A DNA stretch of 64,000 nt, taken from NCBI GenBank assembly GCA_001429255.1, contig LMJI01000001.1:310001-374000 (forward strand), given 5' to 3'. The position numbers were made by a program, and so were the translations under genes. This document shows, in pieces, positions 16,196 to 24,097 of this stretch. The first letter of the stretch is position 1; every line of letters begins with the position of its first letter. The notes under the pieces were generated by a model. It was not told where the DNA came from. It did not search any database and saw only the letters and a list, made by a program, of their open reading frames with translations. The stretch is from Cellulomonas sp. Root930 (lineage in GTDB: Bacteria; Actinomycetota; Actinomycetes; Actinomycetales; Cellulomonadaceae).

Positions 16196-17417
16196 AGTCG
16201 TCGACCCGGCTCGCGCCCCGCGCGCGCTGGACCCGTCGTGCCACCTTGTGCGCGACGACCCCGCCGGCGGCGACGAGGCCGTCGACCGCCGTGCGAGCGA
16301 GCCCGTCCCGCTGGCGACACGCGTCACGGTAGATCTCGACCTGGAGGTGCGCGGCGCGTTCGAGGCTGAAGCGGCTCTCCACCAGGCTCCGCCCGGCACG
16401 GCCCAGCTCGCGGCGTCGGTCTGCGTCGTCGAGCAGCGGGCGGACCAGGCCGATGAAGCGGTCCTCGGCCGCCACCGGGTCGGCATCGCCACCGACGCCG
16501 TACCAGCCCTGTCGGAGGAACGTCGGCTCACTCTCCGGCGTGAGGAGCTCGAAGAACCCGCGCTCGCCCTGCACGACCAGCGGCTTGGCAAACGCGAGGG
16601 CGCGCAGCGCCGACCCGCCCATCCCGAGCACCACGTCGGCCGCGTCGTAGGCACCCCGAGGGTCGGGCAGCGAGCCCAGGAGACGCACGACGTCGTGCCC
16701 GGCCTCGGCGTTGGCCTTCGCCGCGGCGTCCGCGACCTCGTCGCGCGCGGGGCCGTCCCCGACGACGACGAGCAGCAGCGGATGTGCGGCCGCGAGGCGT
16801 CCAGTTGCCCGGATCGCCGTCAGGATGCCCTCGAGCTTCAGCTCCCGCGCGAGCCGGGACACCACGACGAGCAGCGGGACGTCCGCCGTGACGCCGAGAC
16901 GTGCCCGGAACTCCCCTCCGCCCGTGCCGGGCGCGTCGGTCACGGTGTCGACCGGCGGCTCGATGAGGTCGACTGGTCCTCGCCTCCCCCGCTGACCGTC
17001 CTGGAGGTGCGCGGTGCCGACGACGAGAGGCATGCCGGCCGGCAGGAACGGCGCTACCGCCATCGACATCACGGTGACGACCGCGGCCCGGTCGCGGTGA
17101 CCGGCCGCCGCGGCATAGCACTCGAGCGCCGGTGGCCACTCGTACCCGTGCAGGACGTCGGCCCCGACGTCACGGCTGAGTCGAGAGAGGTGGCGTGCGA
17201 TCCCGGGCGACGGCCGCACACGCGACGGGGCGGCCTCGACGAAGGGCAGACCGAGCGCTCGCACCCGCTCGACCAGCACCCCGGGTTCGGCGTACACCGT
17301 GACCTCGTGGCCGAGGTCCCGCACCGCCCCCGCGATGTCGATGGCGTTCATCTGGCTACCGCCTAGCTCCATCGAGTGCGGGTAGACGATCACGCGCAAG
17401 GGCTGCTGCTCGCTCAT
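16176..17417 (-). CDS. GT4-like glycosyltransferase
   Basis: The ATG at 17417 overlaps the flippase stop as ATGA, so the two are coupled. The 413-residue GT-B protein has SMELGGSQMNAIDIAGAVRD near residue 15, a typical GT4 N-terminal loop. Further on are VVSRLARELKLEGILTAIRA, LVVVGDGPARDEVADAAAKA, a LLGSLPDPRGAYDAADVVLG segment, and GMGGSALRALAFAKPLVVQG, where the usual E-X7-E site is modified. A C-terminal basic extension is present. It most likely adds one residue of the repeat unit before flipping. Confidence 0.75.
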   Translation of the reverse strand: MSEQQPLRVIVYPHSMELGGSQMNAIDIAGAVRDLGHEVTVYAEPGVLVERVRALGLPFVEAAPSRVRPSPGIARHLSRLSRDVGADVLHGYEWPPALECYAAAAGHRDRAAVVTVMSMAVAPFLPAGMPLVVGTAHLQDGQRGRRGPVDLIEPPVDTVTDAPGTGGGEFRARLGVTADVPLLVVVSRLARELKLEGILTAIRATGRLAAAHPLLLVVVGDGPARDEVADAAAKANAEAGHDVVRLLGSLPDPRGAYDAADVVLGMGGSALRALAFAKPLVVQGERGFFELLTPESEPTFLRQGWYGVGGDADPVAAEDRFIGLVRPLLDDADRRRELGRAGRSLVESRFSLERAAHLQVEIYRDACRQRDGLARTAVDGLVAAGGVVAHKVARRVQRARGASRVDDFNARPA

Positions 17418-18892
17418 ACGACGGCGTCCGAGGTCGTCCGCAGGAGGGCTATGTCGGACCGCGCCCCGTGCAGCAGCAACGCCGCCACCCCCGCGGTGAG
17501 GGCGCCGGCGATCAGAAGACCGAGCAGCGGAGACCCGACGGCCGCGAGCACGACGACGACGAGTCCGGCCAGCACGAGCGATGCGGCGACCGGGACGGCG
17601 AGGCGGCGGAGCACCTCGCCAGGCCGGACGGCGGCCCGGGCGAGCAGCCAGAGATACACGGGGAGCACCACGACTCCGACGACGACGACCTGGGCGAGCC
17701 CCGCGCCGCCGAGGCCACCCTGCTGGGCACCCACGACCACGGCTGGCAACAGCGCGGCGAACCACAACGCCTGGACGAGGAGGAGCGCGTGCGACCGACC
17801 TTGCACGACGAGGTAGTCGTAGGCGAGCTCGACGAGGATGCGGCCCGCGGCGACGATCGCCAGCCACCGCAGCGGCTCCGCCGCCGGGAGCCACGCTGCG
17901 CCGTACACGAACTGCACAACCTCGGGGGCCGCGGCCGCCAGCACCGCGCAGGCCGGGAGCGCGACGGCAGCGAGCGGTCGCACGACACGTGCGAAGGTCT
18001 CTCCCATGACGGCGCCGTCACCCTGCAGGCGTGCGAACAGCGCTGGCGCGACGGACCTCAGAGGCTGGGAGAACATGCTCACGGGCCAGCTCGCCAGGTT
18101 GAACGCCAGCACGTAGGCGCCCAGGGCGACCGACCCGAGGACTCGACCGACGACGAGCTGGTCGACGTAGCCCGCCGCGAAAACGATGACGCTCGCGCCG
18201 GCGAGCGGCAGACCGAATGCGAGCAGCGGTCGGACGTACTGCCGGTCGAACCCGAACCTGAATCGCTCGGGCGAGTAGGCCAGGAAGAGCACGCCGGAGA
18301 CGATCGCCCCGGCGAGCCGGCCGACGACGAGGCTGAGCGCGCCCACCCCTGCAAGGGCGAGCGCCACGGACACGCCGGCCCCGAGCCAGACATTGACCTG
18401 GTCGATGACCATGCGCCGGTCCTGACGGAAGTGCCGCTGGAGCAGCGCTGCCGGGCTCGCGACGATGCCGTTGATGATCACGCACAGCGCCAGCAGCTGG
18501 ACCAGTCCGGTCGCACCCGGATCGCCCATCTGGCTCGCGAACGCGGGCGCGACCAGCATCACGCCGAGCGCGATCAGCGTGCTCGTGACGACCGAGATGG
18601 TCGTGACGGTCGGGGCGATCGCGCGCGGGTCGTCCGGCCACCGGACGATCGCCAGGCTCACGCCCAGCTCGTTGAAGCTGAGCACCGCGATGAGCGCGAT
18701 GTACGCGACGGCATACGTGCCGAACTCCTCCGGCCCGAGGAGCCGAGCGAGCACGATCCCGATGGCAAGGGTGCCGAGCCGTGACGCCGCGGTGTTCGCG
18801 AAGCTCCAGACGAGGGCGTGCGCCGGCCGGCGTCCGGCGGGCCGGGGCTCGTCGACCTGGACTTCCGAGACAGGTTGCCCGGGCTCGGTCAC
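17414..18892 (-). CDS. Wzx-type polysaccharide flippase (MOP superfamily)
   Basis: The 492-residue protein has roughly twelve to fourteen hydrophobic helices in the arrangement of RfbX/Wzx oligosaccharide translocases. It starts with a polar tail and then ALVWSFANTAASRLGTLAIG, the common first-helix signature, followed by LARLLGPEEFGTYAVAYIAL. Such proteins flip lipid-linked repeat units across the cytoplasmic membrane. The GTG at 18892 lies seven bases after the aminotransferase region. Overlap with the following glycosyltransferase marks one transcription unit that probably reaches back to 23916. Confidence 0.85.
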   Translation of the reverse strand: MTEPGQPVSEVQVDEPRPAGRRPAHALVWSFANTAASRLGTLAIGIVLARLLGPEEFGTYAVAYIALIAVLSFNELGVSLAIVRWPDDPRAIAPTVTTISVVTSTLIALGVMLVAPAFASQMGDPGATGLVQLLALCVIINGIVASPAALLQRHFRQDRRMVIDQVNVWLGAGVSVALALAGVGALSLVVGRLAGAIVSGVLFLAYSPERFRFGFDRQYVRPLLAFGLPLAGASVIVFAAGYVDQLVVGRVLGSVALGAYVLAFNLASWPVSMFSQPLRSVAPALFARLQGDGAVMGETFARVVRPLAAVALPACAVLAAAAPEVVQFVYGAAWLPAAEPLRWLAIVAAGRILVELAYDYLVVQGRSHALLLVQALWFAALLPAVVVGAQQGGLGGAGLAQVVVVGVVVLPVYLWLLARAAVRPGEVLRRLAVPVAASLVLAGLVVVVLAAVGSPLLGLLIAGALTAGVAALLLHGARSDIALLRTTSDAVV

Positions 18893-18899
18893 AGCGACC

Positions 18900-20012
18900 T
18901 CACCGCCTGCCGACCGCTCCGGCCAGCACGTCCACGACCCGCTCCTGCTGCGCCGCCGTGAGGTGCGGGAACATCGGCAGCGAGAGGATGCGGTCCGCCG
19001 CGGCCTCGGCGACGGGGAACGCGCCGGCGCCCAGGCCCAGGCCGGCGTAGGCGCCGGTCAGGTGCACGGGCGTCGGGTAGTGGATGCCCGCGCCGATCCC
19101 GGCCTCGTTGAGCTCACGCAGCACGCGGTCGCGCTCGTCGACCTGGACGACGTACAGGTGCCACACGTCCTCGTTGCCCACGGCGCTCACGGGCACTCGG
19201 ACCCCCCGGACGCCGGCGAGCAGCTCGGCGTACCGCGCCGCGGCGGCACGACGCGCGGCGTTCCAGCCCGCGAGCCGGCGCAGCTTCGCCTCGAGCACCA
19301 CGGCCTGCACGGTGTCGAGCCGCGAGTTCATGCCGATCGCCTCGTGCTCGTACTTGCGCGCCGAGCCGTGGGCCGCGAGCACGCGCACGGTCCGGGCCAC
19401 CTCGGCGTCGGACGTGGTCACTGCTCCGGCGTCGCCCGCGGCTCCCAGGTTCTTCCCGGGGTAGAAGCTCGTGCCGGCGGCCAGCCCGAACGAGCCGGCG
19501 GCGCGACCGTGCCGCAGCGCGCCCTGCGACTGGGCGGCGTCCTCGATCATCGGCACGCCGGCGTCGGCGGCCAGCTTGCTGATCTCCTCGACGGGCGCCA
19601 CCTGACCGAACAGGTGGACGGGGACGATCGCCTCGGTCCGGGGGCCGACCGCCGCCCGCACCGCGGCGGGGTCGATGAGCAGGTGCACGGGGTCGACGTC
19701 GACGGGCACCGGGACGGCGCCGATCCGGGACGCCGCCTCCGCGGTGGCGATGAAGGTGTTCGCCGGGACGATGACCTCGCCGCCGGGACGCACCCCCGCC
19801 GCGCGCAGGGCGAGCTCCAGGGCATCGGTGCCGTTGGCGACACCGACACAGTGGGTGACCTGCGAGAACGCCGCGTACGCTGCCTCGAACCTGCCTACGG
19901 CGGGTCCGCCGACGAACGCCGTGGTCGCGAACACCTCGTCGAGACCGGCGCGCACCTCCTCGGCGATCTCGGCCTGCTGGGCCCCCAGGTCCACCAGCGG
20001 GATCGTCGTCAT
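18900..20012 (-). CDS. DegT/DnrJ/EryC1 family sugar aminotransferase
   Basis: The PLP enzyme converts a keto nucleotide-sugar to an amino sugar. The 370-residue protein begins MTTIPLVDLGAQQAEI, typical of WbpE-like members. GVANGTDALELALRAAGV binds cofactor phosphate, VPANTFIATAEA and EDAAQSQGA follow, and SFYPGKNLGAAGDAGAV contains the Schiff-base lysine near residue 187. HEAIGMNSRLDTVQAVVL completes the signature. The ATG at 20012 overlaps the acetyltransferase stop by ATGA. With the Gfo/Idh and acetyltransferase genes nearby it fits a 3-amino-3-deoxy uronate route (WbpB/WbpE/WbpD type). Confidence 0.85.
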   Translation of the reverse strand: MTTIPLVDLGAQQAEIAEEVRAGLDEVFATTAFVGGPAVGRFEAAYAAFSQVTHCVGVANGTDALELALRAAGVRPGGEVIVPANTFIATAEAASRIGAVPVPVDVDPVHLLIDPAAVRAAVGPRTEAIVPVHLFGQVAPVEEISKLAADAGVPMIEDAAQSQGALRHGRAAGSFGLAAGTSFYPGKNLGAAGDAGAVTTSDAEVARTVRVLAAHGSARKYEHEAIGMNSRLDTVQAVVLEAKLRRLAGWNAARRAAAARYAELLAGVRGVRVPVSAVGNEDVWHLYVVQVDERDRVLRELNEAGIGAGIHYPTPVHLTGAYAGLGLGAGAFPVAEAAADRILSLPMFPHLTAAQQERVVDVLAGAVGRR

Positions 20013-20737
20013 GCCCGTGCTCCTTCGTCGATGTGCTCGGTGAGCCCTGCGGTCGCGGGCCACCCGTCGTTGCGGTGCCGGGCGATCCCGGACGGGACGC
20101 CGAGCGGACGCGCGGGCACCCCCGCCCACGTCTCGCCGTCCGGCTGGTCCACCAGGAGAGCTGCGCCCATGCCGAGCGTCGCTCCCTCCCCCACGCGCAC
20201 GTTCTCGCGCACGGAGGCGTTCATGCCCAGGTAGGCGGCGCGTCCGACGACCACGCCGCCGCCGAGCGCCACGCCCGCGCACACCGTGCTGAAGTCCTGG
20301 AGCACGCAGTCGTGGGTGAGGGTCGCGTTCGGCATGACGACCACGTGCGAGCCGACCGTGACGGCCGCGGTGAGCGCCACGCCGGCCAGCACGATCGAGC
20401 CGACGCCCACCTCGCACCCAGCGGGGACGTCGACGTTCGGGTGCACGACGGTCGCGTACCGGATCGGGAAGACCCCGTGCCCGTCGAGCCGGTCGACGAT
20501 GGCCTCGCGGATCGTCCCCTTGCCCGCGCAGACCAGCAGCTCGGCGTCGGGGTGGTCGGTCACGGCGTCGAGGCTGCCCAGCACGGGCAGCCCGTCTAGC
20601 GTCGTCCCGTGCCGCGCGACGTCGTCGTCCAGGAAGCCGACGACCTCGTGCCCGCCGTGCTCGCGCACCAGCGCGAGGACCTCGCGCGCCAGCCCGCTCG
20701 CGGCCACCAGGATCAGGGGCGTGGCCACGTCAGCCAC
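20009..20737 (-). CDS. NeuD/PglD-type sugar O/N-acetyltransferase (left-handed beta-helix)
   Basis: The 242-residue product has the two-part structure of sialic-acid/bacillosamine acetyltransferases. An N-terminal Rossmann-like half (LILVAASGLAREVLALVREH, then EVVGFLDDD) is followed by a C-terminal hexapeptide-repeat half (VGVGSIVLAGVAL, VGSHVVVMPNATLTHDC, VGRAAYLGMNASVRENV). It ends with AGVPARPLG, a common LbetaH terminator. The GTG at 20737 overlaps the upstream aminotransferase by eight bases; a GTG at 20728 is an alternative. It probably N-acetylates the product of a neighbouring aminotransferase using acetyl-CoA. Confidence 0.8.
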   Translation of the reverse strand: MADVATPLILVAASGLAREVLALVREHGGHEVVGFLDDDVARHGTTLDGLPVLGSLDAVTDHPDAELLVCAGKGTIREAIVDRLDGHGVFPIRYATVVHPNVDVPAGCEVGVGSIVLAGVALTAAVTVGSHVVVMPNATLTHDCVLQDFSTVCAGVALGGGVVVGRAAYLGMNASVRENVRVGEGATLGMGAALLVDQPDGETWAGVPARPLGVPSGIARHRNDGWPATAGLTEHIDEGARA

Positions 20738-21860
20738 CCGCCGAGCGCAGCGCGTCGACGACCCGGGACTGCTCGGACTCCGACATCTGGTGGAACACCG
20801 GCAGGATCAGGGTCGTGTCGGTGAGGTGCTCGGTGACCGGCAGCGGATCGTGCGCAGCTCCCGCGTAGGCGGGCTGGCGGTGGGTGGCCATGATGCCGCG
20901 GCGGGCGGAGATCTCGGCGTCGGCGAGGTGCGCCAGGAGCCCGTCACGGTCGAGGGGGAACTCCGGTCCGACCTCGACCCAGAACGACTGGAAGTTGCAC
21001 GTGCCCCAGTCCGGGTCGGCCACGGCCCGCAGGCCGGGCAGCTCGGCGATCTGCTTGGTGTAGGTCGCGGCGATCTCGCGGCGCCGCGCGACGACCTCCG
21101 GGAGCCGGCCCAGCTGGACGATGCCGACGGCCGCCTGCAGGTCCGTCATCCGGTAGTTGTACCCGACCTCGAGGTACTCCTCCGGGGGTGCCAGCACGCT
21201 CGCGTGCCGGGCCGCCGCGGAGACGCTCATCGCGTGCTCACGCAGGCGACGTGCCCGCTCGGCCCACTCGGCGTGGGGCGTGGTGAGCATGCCACCCTCG
21301 CCCGTGGTGACGATCTTGCGAGGGTGGAAGGACCACGCGGCGACGTCCGCGCCGGCACCGACGGGCCGGCCGCGGTAGGTCGAGCCCGCCCCGCAGGCCG
21401 CGTCCTCGATCACGACGATGCCGCGCGGGTCGGTCACGGCGCGGATCGCGTCGAGGTCCACCGGGACCCCGCCCTGGTCCACGACGATCACCGCGCGGGT
21501 GGCATCGGTCAGCACCGCCTCGACCGTCGCGGCGGTGAGGTTGCCGGTGACCGGGTCGACGTCGGCGAACAGCGGGCGCGCCCCCACGTACACGGGGGCG
21601 TTCGAGGTGGCGATGAACGAGAACGACGGGACGACGACGTCGTCACCGGCCTGCACGCCCGCGACGATCAGTGCGAGGTGCAGAGCGGTCGTGCACGACG
21701 ACGCGGCGACCGCGTGCTCGACCTGCATGGCCTCGGCGAACGCCGCCTCGAACGCGGCGACCCGCGGTCCCTGCGCCACCCAGCCGGACGCGATGACCTC
21801 GCTGACCGCGGCGATCTCCTCCGGGCCGAACCACGGCTGCATGACGTTGACACGGCTCAC
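20730..21860 (-). CDS. DegT/DnrJ/EryC1 family aminotransferase (second copy)
   Basis: The GTG at 21860 overlaps the epimerase stop by GTGA. The 376-residue PLP protein has ASSCTTALHLALIVAGV, VPSFSFIATSNAPVYVGA, VIEDAACGAGSTYRGRPVG, and the lysine motif SFHPRKIVTTGEGGML with Lys near residue 182, then EVGYNYRMTDLQAAVGI. It differs clearly from the first copy (for example FHPRK against FYPGK), so the two are not recent duplicates and probably act on different keto-sugars. The adjacent NeuD-type gene suggests an amination-acetylation pair. Confidence 0.85.
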   Translation of the reverse strand: MSRVNVMQPWFGPEEIAAVSEVIASGWVAQGPRVAAFEAAFAEAMQVEHAVAASSCTTALHLALIVAGVQAGDDVVVPSFSFIATSNAPVYVGARPLFADVDPVTGNLTAATVEAVLTDATRAVIVVDQGGVPVDLDAIRAVTDPRGIVVIEDAACGAGSTYRGRPVGAGADVAAWSFHPRKIVTTGEGGMLTTPHAEWAERARRLREHAMSVSAAARHASVLAPPEEYLEVGYNYRMTDLQAAVGIVQLGRLPEVVARRREIAATYTKQIAELPGLRAVADPDWGTCNFQSFWVEVGPEFPLDRDGLLAHLADAEISARRGIMATHRQPAYAGAAHDPLPVTEHLTDTTLILPVFHQMSESEQSRVVDALRSAGG

Positions 21861-22864
21861 GGGCGTGCACCCGCGCTGCTCAGCGCCCGACCTGCCGCGA
21901 TCTCGCTGCGCAGCGGGCGCCACCAGGCGACCAGCTCCCGCAGGCCCTCCTCGAGGCCGATCTGCGCCTCGAAGCCCAGGTCGATGCGCGCGGCGGAGGT
22001 GTCGGCCAGTCGGCGCGTCACGCCGTTGACCGCACGGTCGGGACCGTGCTCGACGGACAGGTCGGAGTCCATGGCCCGCAGCAGCGCCTGCGCCAGGCCC
22101 AGCAGGCTGGTCTCGGTGCCGCTCGCGATGTTGTAGACGCCGTCCACCACGTCGCTGGTCGCCGCGAGCAGGTTGGCGCGGGCGATGTCGGTGGTCACCA
22201 CGAAGTCCATGGTCTGCAGCCCGTCGCCGAAGATCAGGGGCGGCTGGCCGTCGGCGATCCGCTCCATCCAGCGCACCAGGACCTCGGTGTACAGGCCGTG
22301 CACGTCCATGCGCGGGCCGTACACGTTGAAGTAGCGCAGCAGCACGTAGTCGAGCCCGTACATCGCCCGGAAGCTGCGCGCCATGCCCTCGTTGAACGAC
22401 TTGGCCGCCCCGTAGAACGTGTCGTTGTTGTGGTGGTGGTGCCGCTCCCCCGTCGGGAACTGCTCCGCCAGCCCGTACACCGACGCGCTCGACGCGGCGA
22501 TCACCTTGTCGACCTTGTGCTCCGCCGCGGCCTCCAGGACCGTGAAGGTGCCGTCCACCAGCACCTCGAGCGCGAGTCGCGGCTCCTCGGCGCACTGCGT
22601 GATCCGGATCGCCGCCTGGTGGAACACCAGGTCCTGCCCGCGCGTGACGTCGTGCACGAGGTCGCGGTCGCGCAAGTCGCCCTCGACGAGCTCGACCTTG
22701 CCCGTCGCCAGCGCGTCGGCGAGGTTCTCGCGCCGTCCGCGGACCAGGTTGTCCAGGACGACGACGTGGCCGGCGCCGGCGTCGACGAGCTGGTCGACGA
22801 TGGTCGAGCCGATGGTCCCGGCCCCGCCGGTGACGAGGACGCGGGCCCCCTGAAGCGTGCTCAT
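21857..22864 (-). CDS. NAD-dependent nucleotide-sugar epimerase/dehydratase (extended SDR)
   Basis: The 335-residue extended SDR has the Rossmann motif TGGAGTIGS at residues 12 to 20, LDNLVRGRREN, VEGDLRDRD, FHQAAI, SSASVYG and the catalytic YXXXK as YGAAK (near residue 161). The RYFNVYGPRMD and FVVTTDIARANLLA segments are typical of UDP-sugar 4-epimerases and WbpP-like enzymes. Just before the catalytic Tyr it carries four histidines and two asparagines in a row, an unusual insertion. It overlaps its neighbours on both sides by four bases. The exact substrate cannot be set from sequence. Confidence 0.8.
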   Translation of the reverse strand: MSTLQGARVLVTGGAGTIGSTIVDQLVDAGAGHVVVLDNLVRGRRENLADALATGKVELVEGDLRDRDLVHDVTRGQDLVFHQAAIRITQCAEEPRLALEVLVDGTFTVLEAAAEHKVDKVIAASSASVYGLAEQFPTGERHHHHNNDTFYGAAKSFNEGMARSFRAMYGLDYVLLRYFNVYGPRMDVHGLYTEVLVRWMERIADGQPPLIFGDGLQTMDFVVTTDIARANLLAATSDVVDGVYNIASGTETSLLGLAQALLRAMDSDLSVEHGPDRAVNGVTRRLADTSAARIDLGFEAQIGLEEGLRELVAWWRPLRSEIAAGRALSSAGARP

Positions 22865-23916
22865 GCGACGGTCTCCCACAGTGGTGCGGACGAGGCGACG
22901 GGGGTCAGACGACCGCCGTCGGCGAGGCTCAGAGAGGCGGACTCGAGGACGTCGAGCACCCGCAGGCCGGCGTGGCCGTCGGTGCGCGGCGCGCGACGCT
23001 CGCGGATGGCCGACGCGAACTCGGCGACCATGACGCCGAGCGCCTCCTTCTCCGGGAGCGCGGGCGCCCAGGCGTCGCCGAGCCGGTAGGAGATGTTGGC
23101 GGTCGTCTTGTCCGGCAGCGGCTGCCCCAGCTCGACGCCGCGGTCGTACACGGTGAGCCGCTGCTGCGGGGACAGGTCGTCCCAGACGAGCGTGCGCTTG
23201 CTGCCCCCGACCACCATCTGGCGGATCTTGGTGGGGCTGAGCCAGTTGACGTGCACGTGCGCGATCGCCCCGCCCGGCAGCGGCAGGGTCAGGTAGCCGA
23301 CGCAGGACTGCCCGGTGCCGAGCGGGTCGGCGCCCTGGGCGGCCACGCCCGACGGCACGAGCCCGCCGGGCAGGATGAAGTCGAGGATCGACAGGTCGTG
23401 CGGGGCCAGGTCCCAGAACACGTCCACGTCCGGCTGCACGATGCCGAGGTTGATCCGCACCGAGTCGACGAACAGGATCTCGCCGAGGTGCCCCTCCGCG
23501 ATCAGCTCGCGCATCTTCAGCACCGGCGCCGTGTAGCAGAACGTGTGGTCGACCATGAGCACCCGGTCCAGCTCGGCCGCACGCGCCACCATCGTCCGGG
23601 CGCCTGCTCCGCGGTCGGCGATCGGCTTCTCGACGACGACGTGCTTGCCGGCCTCGAGCGCGGCGAGCGCGATGGGGGCGTGGGTGCGGGCCGGCGTCGC
23701 GATCGCGACCGCGTCGACGTCGTCGCGGGCGAGCAGGTCGCTCACCGACGTCATGACGTCCACGGTCGAACGCGCCCCGACCACCTTGCGGGCCCGGTCG
23801 GCGTCCAGGTCGCACACGGCGACGAGGTCCCAGTCCGGGCTGTTCCGGAAGTTGCGGGCGAGGTTGGGGCCCCAGTAGCCCGCCCCCACCACAGCCGCAC
23901 GCAGCTGGTCGGTCAT
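22861..23916 (-). CDS. Gfo/Idh/MocA family oxidoreductase (WbpB-like)
   Basis: The 351-residue protein has the NAD(P)-binding VVGAGYWGPNLARNF at residues 9 to 23, AIATPARTHAPIALAAL, the substrate-lysine motif EKPIADRG near residue 97, and DLAPHDLSILDFIL with the conserved DxxxH. WbpB-type members oxidise C3 of UDP-GlcNAcA to give the keto substrate for a WbpE aminotransferase, and the aminotransferases downstream fit that. It is the first gene of the long minus-strand sugar operon. An inverted repeat lies 50 to 70 bases upstream of its ATG. Confidence 0.8.
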   Translation of the reverse strand: MTDQLRAAVVGAGYWGPNLARNFRNSPDWDLVAVCDLDADRARKVVGARSTVDVMTSVSDLLARDDVDAVAIATPARTHAPIALAALEAGKHVVVEKPIADRGAGARTMVARAAELDRVLMVDHTFCYTAPVLKMRELIAEGHLGEILFVDSVRINLGIVQPDVDVFWDLAPHDLSILDFILPGGLVPSGVAAQGADPLGTGQSCVGYLTLPLPGGAIAHVHVNWLSPTKIRQMVVGGSKRTLVWDDLSPQQRLTVYDRGVELGQPLPDKTTANISYRLGDAWAPALPEKEALGVMVAEFASAIRERRAPRTDGHAGLRVLDVLESASLSLADGGRLTPVASSAPLWETVA

Positions 23917-23967
23917 GTCATGCCCCTCACGTCTCGGTGGGCTCCAGTGTCACGAACTGGAGGGGGC

Positions 23968-23988
23968 ATGTCCGTAGAAACCGGACAT
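23968..23988. promoter_or_regulatory. inverted repeat ATGTCCG-n7-CGGACAT upstream of sugar operon
   Basis: Perfect 7-bp arms are separated by TAGAAAC. The next bases read TTTTCACCC, a string also present beside a GTCCG box before the sugar transferase gene (31242 to 31250). It sits 52 to 72 bases before the start of the Gfo/Idh gene, where an operator would lie. No regulator for it is identified in this window. Confidence 0.35.
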
Positions 23989-24097
23989 TTTCACCCTGAT
24001 GCGATGGGTGAACACCTGAACGGCGGGCACCCGTACGAGCAGTCCCGTGGCCGCCGGCTGGACGACAGCTCGACGGCCACAGGCCAGCTTCGGGTCG

